DNA of 64,000 nt from Algoriphagus boritolerans DSM 17298 = JCM 18970 (GTDB lineage Bacteria; Bacteroidota; Bacteroidia; Cytophagales; Cyclobacteriaceae). Position numbers and translations under genes: made by a program. A model generated the notes under the pieces. It made no database searches. It had not been told where the DNA came from and saw only the letters and a list, made by a program, of their open reading frames with translations. Numbering within the stretch: the first letter of the stretch is position 1; every line of letters begins with the position of its first letter. Of the stretch, positions 9,047 through 19,943 are shown in pieces. Location: positions 62,001 through 126,000 of the forward strand of contig NZ_FNVR01000012.1 in assembly GCF_900108085.1 (NCBI RefSeq), in the 5' to 3' direction.

Positions 9047-11320
9047 ATGACCATCAAAATCAGAAAACAAGACGCCCTAAATTACCATAGCCAAGGTTCG
9101 CCTGGGAAAATTGAAGTAATCCCTACCAAGCCAGTATCCAGTCAAATCGATCTCGCATTGGCCTATTCCCCGGGCGTGGCAGAGCCTTGCAAAGAAATCG
9201 AGGCAGACAAAGAAAATCTCTACAAGTACACAGCAAAGGGCAACCTGGTAGCCGTAATCTCAAACGGTACAGCTGTTTTGGGATTGGGTGATATCGGGCC
9301 CGAAGCCTCCAAACCGGTGATGGAAGGTAAAGCTGTACTTTTTAAAAAATTTGCCGGTATCGATGTTTTTGATCTCGAAATCGACGAAAAAGATCCCAAA
9401 AAACTAATTCAAATCATAAAGTCCCTCGAACCTACTTTCGGAGGGATTAATCTGGAAGACATTAAAGCACCCGAATGTTTTGAAATAGAACAGACGCTGA
9501 AGCAGCAAATGAAAATCCCCGTGATGCATGACGATCAGCATGGCACGGCAATCATTTCGGGAGCAGCATTGATGAACGGTCTGGAAATCGTAGACAAAAA
9601 AATAGATCAAATCAAACTTGTCGTAAGCGGTGCCGGAGCCGCAGCCATTTCCTGCGTGAGATTCTACGTGAGTCTGGGCGTGAAAAAAGAAAATATCATC
9701 GTATGTGATAAAGACGGAGTAATCCGATCTGACCGGCCGGGACTCTCGGCCATCCATGCCGAATTTGCCACAGACAAAAATATTCAACACATCCATGAAG
9801 CCTTGCCTGGAGCAGATGTGTTTTTGGGACTTTCCGCAGGAAATATCATTACCCAGGAAATGATTAAGTCTATGGCGCCTAATCCAATCGTTTTTGCGTT
9901 GGCAAATCCTGATCCTGAGATTTCTTATGATTTGGCTATAGCAGCCAGAAAAGATATCATCATGGCCACAGGACGTTCTGACCACCCAAATCAGGTGAAC
10001 AATGTCTTGGGATTCCCTTATATCTTTCGTGGTGCATTGGACGTGAGAGCAACCGTGATCAATGAGGAAATGAAGCTTGCAGCGGCAATGGCAATTGCCA
10101 AACTTGCCAAAGAGCCTGTACCTGAAACCGTAAATAAAGCCTATGGAGACCAAAATATGGCCTTCGGAAAGCTCTACCTGATTCCTAAACCAGTTGATCC
10201 ACGACTCATCACCACGATCGCCCCAGCAGTGGCCAAAGCCGCAATTGAGTCCGGTGTGGCAAAAAAGATGATTCACGATTGGGAAGCCTACGAGCTTGAA
10301 CTTCAAAAGCGGATCGGAATCGATCAGCGGTTAATGTCAATCGTGATCGGGAGAGCTAAAAAAGATCCAAAACGGGTAGTATTCGGTGAGGCGGATAATC
10401 TCAAAATCCTCAAAGCTGCTCAAACCCTTCGGGACGAAAAAATTGCAGTACCAATTCTCTTAGGTAATCGGGAAAAAATCCTCGCATTGATTGAGAATAA
10501 TGCACTGGATCTAGCCCATGTGACGATTGTAGATCCATTGGAGGAGACAGCTATGATCGAGAAGTTTGGCAAATTTCTCTACGAAAAGCGACAGCGAAAA
10601 GGCATGACCCTTTTCGATGCAAATAGATTGGTCAAAGAGCGGAATTATTTTGGAGCAATGATGGTAGAAACCGGCTCAGCAGATGCATTTATTTCAGGAT
10701 TGACGCGCGATTACCCAAAAACAATACTTCCCTCCCTGCAGACTATCGGTGTCAAAAAAGGTGTAAATCGTGTGGCCGGAATGTATATCATGAATACTCC
10801 CAAAGGCCCTTACTTCTTTGCCGATGCGACTGTAAACCTGAATCCAACAGCCGAGGAATTGGTGGAAATAATCGGATTGACGGCCAATGCCGTAAAATTT
10901 TTCAATATGGAGCCCAGAATCGCACTCTTATCCTATTCCAATTTTGGATCAGCTCAAGGGGATATTCCAGCCAAAATGTCAAAAGCCACCGCATTGGCGA
11001 AGGCCAAATATCCAGAACTAATTATCGAAGGCGAGATGCAGGCCAACGTTGCATTGAATCAGGAGCTTCAACGCGAAGTATATCCATTCTCTGCATTGGC
11101 AGATAAAAAAGTTAATACCTTAATTTTCCCTGATTTGGCTTCAAGCAATATTGCCTACAAGCTTCTTGCAGAGCTTGGAAATGCAGAAGCAATCGGCCCG
11201 ATTTTGCTGGGAATGAGCAAACCTGTTCATATCCTGCAATTAGGAAGCTCCATTCGTGAAATAGTCAATATGGTAGCTATAGCAGTAGTGGATGCACAAT
11301 CTTCGGAAGGAATATTATGA
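9047..11320 (+). CDS. maeB: NADP-dependent malic enzyme with C-terminal phosphotransacetylase-like domain
   Basis: The 757-residue length and two-part structure are those of MaeB. Residues about 1-420 form the malic enzyme part (malate-binding [16 protein letters not shown], the HDDQHGTA signature, nucleotide-binding [12 protein letters not shown]). Residues about 430-757 form a phosphotransacetylase-like domain (RVVFGEAD near its start, [13 protein letters not shown]). The enzyme decarboxylates malate to pyruvate, making NADPH; in characterised MaeB the second domain is regulatory and senses acetyl-CoA instead of making acetyl phosphate. The stop codon overlaps ruvA (ATGA at 11317), so translation is probably coupled. 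Confidence 0.93.
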   Translation: MTIKIRKQDALNYHSQGSPGKIEVIPTKPVSSQIDLALAYSPGVAEPCKEIEADKENLYKYTAKGNLVAVISNGTAVLGLGDIGPEASKPVMEGKAVLFKKFAGIDVFDLEIDEKDPKKLIQIIKSLEPTFGGINLEDIKAPECFEIEQTLKQQMKIPVMHDDQHGTAIISGAALMNGLEIVDKKIDQIKLVVSGAGAAAISCVRFYVSLGVKKENIIVCDKDGVIRSDRPGLSAIHAEFATDKNIQHIHEALPGADVFLGLSAGNIITQEMIKSMAPNPIVFALANPDPEISYDLAIAARKDIIMATGRSDHPNQVNNVLGFPYIFRGALDVRATVINEEMKLAAAMAIAKLAKEPVPETVNKAYGDQNMAFGKLYLIPKPVDPRLITTIAPAVAKAAIESGVAKKMIHDWEAYELELQKRIGIDQRLMSIVIGRAKKDPKRVVFGEADNLKILKAAQTLRDEKIAVPILLGNREKILALIENNALDLAHVTIVDPLEETAMIEKFGKFLYEKRQRKGMTLFDANRLVKERNYFGAMMVETGSADAFISGLTRDYPKTILPSLQTIGVKKGVNRVAGMYIMNTPKGPYFFADATVNLNPTAEELVEIIGLTANAVKFFNMEPRIALLSYSNFGSAQGDIPAKMSKATALAKAKYPELIIEGEMQANVALNQELQREVYPFSALADKKVNTLIFPDLASSNIAYKLLAELGNAEAIGPILLGMSKPVHILQLGSSIREIVNMVAIAVVDAQSSEGIL

Positions 11321-11913
11321 TCGCTTACTTAAGTGGCAAACTGGTATTTAAAGACCCTACTTACGTCATTATCGAGGTGGGTGGAATTGGCTACCATGTC
11401 AAAATCTCTCTTCAAACGTACAGTAAAATCAAAGACGAGGAGCAAATTCGGCTCCTCACATTTCTCCATATCAAAGAAGACGCACACACCCTCTATGGCT
11501 TTAAAGAAGAGTCGGAAAAACGCCTTTTCCTGTTACTGATTTCAATCAATGGAGTGGGCCCAAACACCGGATTGATGATCCTGTCATCCTTGGATACCGG
11601 TGAAATTGAGCAGGCAATCCTATCGGGTGATGTAGGCACCATCCAGGCTGTAAAGGGAATCGGCATCAAAACTGCCCAGCGAATAATTCTGGAATTGAAA
11701 GACAAAATCGGAAAGCAGGGGACTTCCGATTCCACCACCCCACTGGGATTCCTCAAATCCAGCAATAAAGTTCGTGAAGAAGCGTTACAAGCCCTGGTTA
11801 CTTTAGGTTTTCCAAAAGCTATGGCTGAAAAAAATATCGCTCAAATACTCAAAAAAACCGAAGGGGAAATTTCCTTAGAAGATTTAATTAAAGCATCTTT
11901 AAAGACACCTTAA
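11317..11913 (+). CDS. ruvA: Holliday junction branch migration protein RuvA
   Basis: The 198-residue product has the usual RuvA length and three-domain structure: N-terminal OB fold ([20 protein letters not shown]), central helix-hairpin-helix pair (LLISINGVGPNTGLMIL and VKGIGIKTAQRIILELKDK) and C-terminal RuvB-binding domain. The RuvA tetramer binds four-way junctions and loads RuvB during recombinational repair. The start overlaps the maeB stop (ATGA), and sprA begins 12 bases after its stop. The ruvA-sprA adjacency recurs in Bacteroidota; ruvB and ruvC are not here. Confidence 0.95.
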   Translation: MIAYLSGKLVFKDPTYVIIEVGGIGYHVKISLQTYSKIKDEEQIRLLTFLHIKEDAHTLYGFKEESEKRLFLLLISINGVGPNTGLMILSSLDTGEIEQAILSGDVGTIQAVKGIGIKTAQRIILELKDKIGKQGTSDSTTPLGFLKSSNKVREEALQALVTLGFPKAMAEKNIAQILKKTEGEISLEDLIKASLKTP

Positions 11914-11925
11914 TTTGAAGCTGGA

Positions 11926-14900
11926 TTGAACTTTCAGGAGTTACTGACTTTTTGCAGGGGGAAAAATAGAAGTCACGGGCCTGTACTTTTAATCCTGTTG
12001 GGGATAATCGTATTTGTATTACCAATTAATGCCCAACAGGTATCGACTGACAGCACCCAATCCCGAATTGATTCCCTGAATATTCGTAGATTATCACCTT
12101 CATTTTTGCTTTGGCAAAATATGAGGACGAACCCGCTATATCCGTTTCGTAATCCGTTTCTCCAGCAAAGATCTCCATTTCTACCCGTTTCTCCAGTCCA
12201 GCAGGACGTTCAGGTTTTGATCGATTCTACACTGAGATACAACATCGTGGATCAGCTCGACACCACACGTTTTGGCAATCAGCAAGAGTATGACTTTGAA
12301 CAATTTTCAGAAATTCAACAATATCGGGTTAGACAGGACTACTGGAGGTCCAGAGCCCGTGGGATGGATGGAGAGAGTGCGGTTGAGGGGCGAAGCTTGA
12401 TCCCCCCATTGACTGTAAGTCCGTCATTTGACCGGATTTTCGGTGGGAGCGAAATCAATATCGTCCCGACGGGGTATGTCAATCTTGACTTTGGAGCGAT
12501 TTTCAGAAGAATAGACAATCCCACTCTCCCGATCCGTCAACAGCAGAACGGAGGATTCAATTTTCAGCAACAAATTCAAATGGCGGTCAATGGCTCCATG
12601 GGAGAAAAGATGAAAATTGCTGCCAATTTCGATTCCAACAATTCCTTCGATTTCCAAAACCAACTCAAGTTGGAATACGATGGGTTTGATGAGGATATTT
12701 TGCAATCTGTCGAAATAGGCAACGTATCAATGCCTATTCAAAATCGGCTAATCCAGGGGGCACAAAATCTTTTTGGTCTAAAAACCCAAATGCGGTTTGG
12801 AAAACTGAATGTGACTGCTGTAGCTTCTACCCAGCGCGGACGAAGAGATAATCTCGTGATCGATGCCAACGGTCAGGGAAGATCCTTTGATATTCAAGCT
12901 TCCCGATACGATGAAAATCGACACTTTTTCCTTGCCCATTTCTTTCGGGACAACTACGAACGCTGGCTCAGGGGACTCCCTCAAGTGCTATCCGGAGTAA
13001 ATGTAACCCGTATCGAAGTGTACATCATGAACAGGGCTACCAATACGGAAACACTTCGGAATTTTGCTGCATTCATGGACTTGGGCGAAAGTCGGGTATT
13101 GTTGAACCCGACAAACCCAGCCATCGGCACGGGTACTCCCGGTGCCCCGGCTGGCAACAATTCCAATTTGCTTTATTCCAATATTGCAAACAATCCATCT
13201 TTCAGACCTTTTGATACCGGGTCCAGAGCATTGGAGTCGGGTTTGGGAATCAGAAAAGGCGTAGATTTTGAACAAATCAACGGAGCAAGAAAACTCGACC
13301 AAACCGAATTCTTCTTCAACCCACAGCTGGGCTATCTTTCGCTTTTCAGAAGGTTACAAAACGACGAAGTCCTGGCAGTTTCTTTCGAATACACTTACAA
13401 TGGACAGATTTATAAAGTCGGTGAGTTGACCGAAGATTATCAAACCCGTCAAGAGGACGAACTCATTTTCTTAAAGCTACTCAGACCTGCCCGGATTAAT
13501 CCCAGAGTTCCTACCTGGGATTTGATGATGAAAAACGTGTATAGCCTCAATGCCAGTCAGATCTTGAGAGACGGTTTTCAGCTACAGGTGATCTACCGTG
13601 ATGACCGGACTGGATTGGACAATCCATCACTGCTCGAGGGGGCTAATGTTAAAGACAAACCACTCATCCGACTCACTGGACTGGATAATCTCAATCCTCA
13701 AAATGATCCTGCGCCGGATGGAAATTTTGATTTTGTAGAGGGGCTTACCATGATTTCTGACCGGGGACTTTTGATCTTTCCGGTTCTTGAACCTTTTGGA
13801 TCTAATCTTGAACGAAATTTCCTCCCTGAAGAATTGGTTTTAAAGGAAAAATACGTCTACGACACGCTCTATCGCACTACCCAGGCAGATGCCGAGCTTG
13901 TCACCCGACTGAATAAATTTTTCATCAAGGGCCGACTTACAGCAGGTTCGGCAAGCGAAATTCAACTACCCGGGTTGAATATCGCCCCGGGATCGGTAAT
14001 CGTCCAGGCAGGAAACATTCCATTGACAGAGGGAGTGGATTTTACCATCGATTACAATGTCGGACGGTTGGTAATCATCAATGATGCGATTTTGCAATCC
14101 GGAAAACAAATTAACGTCAGCTTTGAAAAGGCTGACTTGGTATCCTTCCAAACGCGGAGCCTCATTGGTACCCGATTGGATTATTTGGCCAGCCAAAAAC
14201 TTAATATCGGAGGTACATTCATGTACCTCAACGAACGGCCAAACGTCACCCGAATTGCCACAGGCAACGAAACCCTAAGAAACAGCCTTTGGGGTTTGGA
14301 TGTCAACTTCAATGACGAATCCAGATTCCTCACCAAGCTGGCAGATGCACTTCCTTTCACCAACACCAAGGAAAAGTCGCTGGTACAATTCAACGCGGAA
14401 TTTGCTCACCTCATCCCGGGTACATCCAACACAGTAGATGGGGATGCTGCATCTTATATCGATGATTTTGAGGCGGCAGTCACGCCTTTCTATTTGGGTG
14501 CTGCGGCCAATCAAAACTGGAAGCTGGCCTCCACGCCTAAAACGCCGGGAAATAAATTTGACCTGAGTAATCAGACCGAGGATAACTTAGGCAATGCGTA
14601 TCGACGGGCAAGGCTTGCCTGGTACAACATTGATAATATTTTCTACAGAGAAAGTGGCCAGGGTGTTCCTACAAACTTAAGTTCTCAAGACAGAAGAAAC
14701 CACTATGTCCGAAGAGTAATCCCTCAGGAAATCTTCAAAAATCAGGATCGGGATGTGATTGTTGTCCCGCAACCGCTCTTTGAATTGGCATTTTTTCCAA
14801 GTGAGCGGGGAATGTATAACTACAATCCAAACCTGGATATCAATGGATTTTTGCCCAATCCCGAACTGAATTATGGAGGAGTAACCCGAGCGATCACCAC

Positions 14901-17900
14901 CGAAGTTGACTTTGACCGAACCAATATTGAATACATTGAATTCTGGCTGATGGACCCCTTCCTTCCAGGGGAAAATGGACGGGTACTGGACGGAGTTTTT
15001 AACCAAAACAACACCACAGGGGGTAAGCTTTTTCTGAATCTTGGCGATATCTCCGAGGATATAATGAAAGACGGTAGCCATGCCTTTGAAAATGGCCTTC
15101 CGGCAGATGGAGATCCGGCAGAAACAGGCCAAAATGAATGGGGACGAATCACGCGAAAGCAATTTTTGATTCCAGCTTTTGATAATTCAGAGGCCTCGCG
15201 GCAGAATCAGGATGTAGGCTTGGACGGCTTAAAAAATGAAAATGAGCCGGAGTTTTTTCGGAATAGATTTTTGGACCGCCTAAATGTGTCCCAGCCTGTC
15301 AGAAATGCAATAGAACAGGATGTATCTGCGGATAATTTTCAATACTACCTGAATGAAAGCTTTGATCAGGCTGACATCAAAATCTTGGAGCGCTACAAGA
15401 AATTCAATGGCATGGAAAGCAACACACCTGTATCTGCTGATCCTAACCTCCCCTATACCGAATCCGGAGGGAATATGCCTGACAATGAAGATTTGAATAC
15501 GGATAACACCATCAATGAATTAGAGAATTACTACGAATATGAGATTGACCTGAGACCTGGACAATTAAATGTAGGGCAAAACTACATTGTAGATCGGGTT
15601 ACCCATAATGAAGGAGGCGAGGAAGTCAATTGGTATCTATTTCGCATCCCCGTTCGTCAGCCGGATCGGGTAGAGGGTGACATTGTAGGCTTCAAATCCA
15701 TCCGCTGGATGCGAACCTACCTGACGGACTTTGAGCAGCCTGTGGTCTTGAGAATGGCGGAATTCCGAATGGTGGGGAGTCAGTGGCGCGTTTTTCAGGA
15801 ATCTTTATTTGACAAAGGCTTCTTTGAAATTCCTGAGCCTGACAATTCCAATGTGGTGGTCGACGTGGTAAATATAGAGCAAAATGCCCAGGGGAGCGAT
15901 AAATCCAGTCCATACGTTCTTCCTCCGGGTATCGTGCGGGACAGGGACAATACCTCTACTGTAGAAAGAAGGCTGAATGAACAATCACTGCGAGTCTGTG
16001 TAGAAGATTTAGGTCCAAGAGATGCCCGTGCTGTTTTCAAAAATGTACAATTTGATTTCGTCCAATATGAGCGGATTAAAATGTTTTTCCATGCGAACAG
16101 TGAGGATGCTCAGGATGGAGAAATTACTGCTTTCCTGAGATTGGGAACCGATTATACTGATAATTACTATGAAATAGAGGTCCCTCTGTTGATTTCGCCT
16201 TTGGGTACCAATGACGCGCGGGCCGTTTGGCCGCTGGAGAATGAAATAGATATTGCCATCCAGGAAATCGTAGGTGTCAAAGTGGATCGTGACAACGCGC
16301 AAGCCCCACTCAATCTTCCTTTTTCACAAAATATCCGTCAATATAAAGTTACAGTAGTTGGTCGGCCGGAACTTAGCATGGTTCAGGGGATGATGCTGGG
16401 TGCGAGAAATCCAGGGACTGGAATTGGATCTTCCAAGTCGTTTTGTTTCTGGGCAAATGAACTTCGTGTTACGGGGCAGAATGAAAACAATGGTTGGGCA
16501 GCCAACGCCTTTTTGAATGCTAAAATCGCTGATGTTGCGGTCGTTTCGGCTTCCATGCGCCACAACTCGATTGGTTTTGGAGGATTGGAAACGAAGCTTT
16601 CCCAAAGAGCACGTCAAGCTACCACCCAATACGATATTTCGACCAATGTTGAAATAAACAAGCTACTGCCGGAAGCATTGGGAGTCAGTATTCCGATGTA
16701 TTTTTCCATAGAAAATACGACAGCACGGCCAGAATTTGATCCACTCAATCCTGATGTGCCTTTCGAGGTTGCGCTGGGGAAATTTGAAACAGATGCTCAG
16801 CGAGATGAATATCGAAGTATTGCTCAGGATCAGCTGAAAAGACGAAATATCAGCTTAAACAATGTCCGAAAATTAAAAAGCAATCCTGATGCTCCAAATC
16901 GTATATACGACCTTTCAAATTTTGCATTTTCTTATGCGGTAGGTTCAGTTACACAGACCAATGCTCAAATTCAAAGCTATGATTTCAAAACCAATCGTGG
17001 GAATGTAACTTATAGTTTTTCACCAAAAGAAAGAAAATTTGCGCCATTCCAAAACTCAGAAGGGATGACTTCCCCCTTTTTGAAATTGATCAAAGATTTT
17101 AATCTAAATCTCTCCCCTACCTTGCTGTTGGCAAGATTGGATGTGGATAGAAGATTCTTAAGATCTCAGTATAGAAATGACCAATTAACTAGTAGCGGTG
17201 TGGATCCGCTTTTTCAAAAGTCGTTCTTCATGAATCGCTCGTTTGCTGTCAACTGGGATCTTTCCCAAAGCTTGCGTGTGGATTTTGAGTCCAGAGCCAG
17301 TGCAGTCGTAGATGAACCGGAGGGAGATCTTGACACGGAGGCAAAGCGCGATTCTGTAAAATATAACGCTTGGCGCTTTGGAAGAACTACAAATTACAAT
17401 CACAGCGCCACCTTGAATTATTCAATTCCGCTGAATAAGTTACCCGCTACTGATTGGATTCAGACCGACTATCGTTACGTCACCTCTTACAACTGGCAAA
17501 CTGGTGCAATTGGCCAAAGAGACACCTTGGGAAATATCATTCAAAACACCCGCGATCAGAGCTTAACGGGAAAATTGGATCTGGTAAAATTGTATAATAA
17601 GAATAAGAAACTTGCTGCACTGAATGCTCCAAAGCGCCCAAGTATCCCGGGGAGGGCAACTTCAGCTTCGGAAGACACGATTGGGACACCTTTCAGCAAT
17701 AAGCTTGTGAAATTTCTCATGATGGCCAAGGAAATCACATTCAATTATGGCGTGATTGACGGCACTTTCCTCCCGGGTTATATGCCAAATACCGGACTTT
17801 TGGGCATGGATAGAGCCTGGAACAATCCGGGTTGGGCCTTTCTTTTTGGCAGCCAAAATCCAAATGTGCGGTTCAATCTAGCCGAAAGTGGAAATATCGC

Positions 17901-19059
17901 TCCAAGTACGGAATTGACTCAGACCTTTAAACAAAGCCGGGCAGTAAACCTGAGACTAACTGGTATCGTCGAGCCAATTCAGGATTTCAGAGTGACTCTC
18001 GAGGCCAGGAAACGTGAAATTGGAGATTATCAGGAAATCTTTCGCAACTCATTTGATAATCCGGGAGAATACCAAAGCATCAGTCCCAACCGGCTGGGGT
18101 CCTATTCTATCACAGCAATCATGATCGGGACTGCATTTGCAAAAGATGATGCACAAAACAACTCTCCTCTTTTTGCAGACTTTGAAAATTACCGATCCAT
18201 CATCAAAAATAGATTGGACAATGAATCCATTGGATCAGGTGAATATGGCATAAATGGTCAGGATGTATTAATTCCATCCTTCCTGGCTGCCTACCTCGGC
18301 AAAGACCCGAATGAGATCAATCTCAATCCTTTTCCAAAGACTCCACTCCCTAATTGGAGGATAGATTACCGGGGCTTATCTCGCATAAAAGGTCTTAGCG
18401 ATAAATTCAGCAGCATCAATCTTACCCACGGGTATTCTTCCACCTACGATGTGAGTAATTTTTCCAACTCCCTGCAGTATCAGCAGGGCTTGGAATTATT
18501 CAATCGGCTCCAAAGTATTCAAAGACCCGATATCACCAATGAGGACGGACAGTTTATTCCGATCTATGTGTTAAATCAAGTCGTTCTGACCGAGAGGTTT
18601 GCACCATTGATAGGAATCGATGTGCTGACGAAAGATCGTCTCAACGTCGGAATTAATTACAATCGTGAGCGGAACTTAGGTTTGAATTTCTCGAACTCTC
18701 AAGTAACGGAACAGAAAAGCAGCGATTTCGGATTGACCTTAGCCTATACCAAAGCCGGAGTAAAAGTTCCTTTTAAAATTCAAGGAGGTCAAAAAGTCCT
18801 CAAAAATGATCTCCAATTGAGACTCGATTCAAAAGTAGTGGACGTGAGACAAGTACAGCGCAAAATCGAAGAAGGCAGCACCGTGACCAATGGAAATCTG
18901 AATATTCAAATCAGACCTACCATAGGCTATGTGATCAACCAAAATCTAAATTTGACGATTTATTTTGAGCGAACGATCAATGAACCAAGAGTAACAACTG
19001 CCTTCAGAAGGACATCAACGGCCTTTGGAGGTCAACTGAGATTTAATTTGTCTCAATAG
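11926..19059 (+). CDS. sprA: Type IX secretion system outer-membrane translocon SprA
   Basis: The 2377-residue protein has a signal peptide (VFVLPINAQQ, about 25-38) and is almost entirely beta-rich with alternating aromatic strands; it ends in an outer-membrane-type strand (QLRFNLSQ). Length, context and sequence style match SprA (Sov), the 36-strand barrel through which T9SS cargo leaves the cell and which gliding motility needs. The start is a TTG at 11926, 12 bases after ruvA; I see no better start. PorV (31421) and PorU (28176), which shuttle and process SprA cargo, are encoded about 10 kb away. It is by far the largest gene here and takes up 11% of the window. Confidence 0.95.
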   Translation: MNFQELLTFCRGKNRSHGPVLLILLGIIVFVLPINAQQVSTDSTQSRIDSLNIRRLSPSFLLWQNMRTNPLYPFRNPFLQQRSPFLPVSPVQQDVQVLIDSTLRYNIVDQLDTTRFGNQQEYDFEQFSEIQQYRVRQDYWRSRARGMDGESAVEGRSLIPPLTVSPSFDRIFGGSEINIVPTGYVNLDFGAIFRRIDNPTLPIRQQQNGGFNFQQQIQMAVNGSMGEKMKIAANFDSNNSFDFQNQLKLEYDGFDEDILQSVEIGNVSMPIQNRLIQGAQNLFGLKTQMRFGKLNVTAVASTQRGRRDNLVIDANGQGRSFDIQASRYDENRHFFLAHFFRDNYERWLRGLPQVLSGVNVTRIEVYIMNRATNTETLRNFAAFMDLGESRVLLNPTNPAIGTGTPGAPAGNNSNLLYSNIANNPSFRPFDTGSRALESGLGIRKGVDFEQINGARKLDQTEFFFNPQLGYLSLFRRLQNDEVLAVSFEYTYNGQIYKVGELTEDYQTRQEDELIFLKLLRPARINPRVPTWDLMMKNVYSLNASQILRDGFQLQVIYRDDRTGLDNPSLLEGANVKDKPLIRLTGLDNLNPQNDPAPDGNFDFVEGLTMISDRGLLIFPVLEPFGSNLERNFLPEELVLKEKYVYDTLYRTTQADAELVTRLNKFFIKGRLTAGSASEIQLPGLNIAPGSVIVQAGNIPLTEGVDFTIDYNVGRLVIINDAILQSGKQINVSFEKADLVSFQTRSLIGTRLDYLASQKLNIGGTFMYLNERPNVTRIATGNETLRNSLWGLDVNFNDESRFLTKLADALPFTNTKEKSLVQFNAEFAHLIPGTSNTVDGDAASYIDDFEAAVTPFYLGAAANQNWKLASTPKTPGNKFDLSNQTEDNLGNAYRRARLAWYNIDNIFYRESGQGVPTNLSSQDRRNHYVRRVIPQEIFKNQDRDVIVVPQPLFELAFFPSERGMYNYNPNLDINGFLPNPELNYGGVTRAITTEVDFDRTNIEYIEFWLMDPFLPGENGRVLDGVFNQNNTTGGKLFLNLGDISEDIMKDGSHAFENGLPADGDPAETGQNEWGRITRKQFLIPAFDNSEASRQNQDVGLDGLKNENEPEFFRNRFLDRLNVSQPVRNAIEQDVSADNFQYYLNESFDQADIKILERYKKFNGMESNTPVSADPNLPYTESGGNMPDNEDLNTDNTINELENYYEYEIDLRPGQLNVGQNYIVDRVTHNEGGEEVNWYLFRIPVRQPDRVEGDIVGFKSIRWMRTYLTDFEQPVVLRMAEFRMVGSQWRVFQESLFDKGFFEIPEPDNSNVVVDVVNIEQNAQGSDKSSPYVLPPGIVRDRDNTSTVERRLNEQSLRVCVEDLGPRDARAVFKNVQFDFVQYERIKMFFHANSEDAQDGEITAFLRLGTDYTDNYYEIEVPLLISPLGTNDARAVWPLENEIDIAIQEIVGVKVDRDNAQAPLNLPFSQNIRQYKVTVVGRPELSMVQGMMLGARNPGTGIGSSKSFCFWANELRVTGQNENNGWAANAFLNAKIADVAVVSASMRHNSIGFGGLETKLSQRARQATTQYDISTNVEINKLLPEALGVSIPMYFSIENTTARPEFDPLNPDVPFEVALGKFETDAQRDEYRSIAQDQLKRRNISLNNVRKLKSNPDAPNRIYDLSNFAFSYAVGSVTQTNAQIQSYDFKTNRGNVTYSFSPKERKFAPFQNSEGMTSPFLKLIKDFNLNLSPTLLLARLDVDRRFLRSQYRNDQLTSSGVDPLFQKSFFMNRSFAVNWDLSQSLRVDFESRASAVVDEPEGDLDTEAKRDSVKYNAWRFGRTTNYNHSATLNYSIPLNKLPATDWIQTDYRYVTSYNWQTGAIGQRDTLGNIIQNTRDQSLTGKLDLVKLYNKNKKLAALNAPKRPSIPGRATSASEDTIGTPFSNKLVKFLMMAKEITFNYGVIDGTFLPGYMPNTGLLGMDRAWNNPGWAFLFGSQNPNVRFNLAESGNIAPSTELTQTFKQSRAVNLRLTGIVEPIQDFRVTLEARKREIGDYQEIFRNSFDNPGEYQSISPNRLGSYSITAIMIGTAFAKDDAQNNSPLFADFENYRSIIKNRLDNESIGSGEYGINGQDVLIPSFLAAYLGKDPNEINLNPFPKTPLPNWRIDYRGLSRIKGLSDKFSSINLTHGYSSTYDVSNFSNSLQYQQGLELFNRLQSIQRPDITNEDGQFIPIYVLNQVVLTERFAPLIGIDVLTKDRLNVGINYNRERNLGLNFSNSQVTEQKSSDFGLTLAYTKAGVKVPFKIQGGQKVLKNDLQLRLDSKVVDVRQVQRKIEEGSTVTNGNLNIQIRPTIGYVINQNLNLTIYFERTINEPRVTTAFRRTSTAFGGQLRFNLSQ

Positions 19060-19060
19060 A

Positions 19061-19091
19061 TTTTAATCTCATCCGATTCCTTTTAATTTTG
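19061..19091 (+). promoter_or_regulatory. Candidate promoter of gcvH
   Basis: TTTT at 19061-19064, then 19 bases, then a full TAATTTTG -7 element at 19084-19091. The -33 box has one mismatch to TTTG. It starts 2 bases after the sprA stop and puts the start of transcription near 19096, about 15 bases before gcvH. This would let gcvH and the VanZ-like gene be made independently of sprA. Confidence 0.55.
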
Positions 19092-19110
19092 AAAATCTAA
19101 AAATCTAATC

Positions 19111-19488
19111 ATGAAATTTCCACAAGAACTTAAGTACACCAAAGACCACGAGTGGGTAAAAATTGAAGGTGATATCGCCATCATTGGCATTACTGAATTT
19201 GCTCAAAAAGAGTTGGGGGATATCGTCTATGTAGAAGTAGAAACCGTGGGTGAAACAATCCAAGCTGGTGAGGTATTTGGGTCTGTGGAAGCTGTAAAGA
19301 CTGTATCGGATCTTTTTATGCCCATCACCGGCGAAATACTCGAATTCAATGAAGAACTGAATTCTTCCCCAGAATTAGTAAATGACTCTCCCTACGAATC
19401 CGGCTGGATGATCAAAATCAAAATTTCCGATGATTCTCAAGCAGACCTTCTCGATGCTGCCGAGTATTCCGAATTGGTAGGCGAATAA
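19111..19488 (+). CDS. gcvH: Glycine cleavage system H protein
   Basis: The 125-residue product has the normal GcvH length and the lipoylation site: Lys63 in [12 protein letters not shown]. The lipoyl arm carries the aminomethyl group from the P protein to the T protein during glycine breakdown, and also serves lipoate relay in some bacteria. The P, T and L genes are not here, so this is a stand-alone gcvH, which is common in Bacteroidota next to sprA. A separate promoter candidate lies directly upstream. Confidence 0.96.
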   Translation: MKFPQELKYTKDHEWVKIEGDIAIIGITEFAQKELGDIVYVEVETVGETIQAGEVFGSVEAVKTVSDLFMPITGEILEFNEELNSSPELVNDSPYESGWMIKIKISDDSQADLLDAAEYSELVGE

Positions 19489-19501
19489 TTCTGGACTGGT
19501 A

Positions 19502-19876
19502 TTGTTGAGATTAATCCTTGGAATTTCCTGGTTGACTATTTTGTCTTTTGCTATGCTGACACCAGGCAATAAGCTGCCTGATGTGGATCTATTCAATCTT
19601 CAAGACAAAGTGATACACTTGGTTACTTTCTTCCTACAGGCCTATTTATGGTGCGGAGTGGGAATTAAAAAGGATCAGGTGTCTTATAAAAACCCAAAAA
19701 TTTGGCAGAATTTCTTGCTTTTTGGGATTGTATGTGGAGTAGTTTTAGAATCCATGCAACAATTTATCCCAAATCGATCGTTTGATACAGCAGATATGAT
19801 TGTCAATGGTCTGGGAGCTTGTCTGGGATTATTGGGATATTTAAAATGGCCGTTCATTAAATACATTTTGGATTAA
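19502..19876 (+). CDS. VanZ-like family membrane protein
   Basis: The 124-residue product has four predicted membrane helices and the VanZ-family features: an N-terminal SFAMLTPG turn, KVIHLVTFF (the conserved 'D/K-K-xxH-xxxF' region) and a C-terminal RSFDTADMIVNGLGACLG with the conserved Asp. VanZ of enterococci gives low-level teicoplanin resistance, but most family members have no known role. It starts with TTG at 19502, 13 bases after gcvH, so the two are probably co-transcribed. Confidence 0.85.
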   Translation: MLRLILGISWLTILSFAMLTPGNKLPDVDLFNLQDKVIHLVTFFLQAYLWCGVGIKKDQVSYKNPKIWQNFLLFGIVCGVVLESMQQFIPNRSFDTADMIVNGLGACLGLLGYLKWPFIKYILD

Positions 19877-19943
19877 TCTTCAATAATTCTTACTCTTGTT
19901 ATTCAGATTTTAAAAAGATTAACCTGTATAAACCAATTACACC

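Noticed and set aside
9404..10306. 300-codon frame antisense to maeB
   Set aside because: It is the mirror of a highly conserved gene; the Cys/His richness is what the reverse frame of Ala/Asp/Val-rich coding gives.
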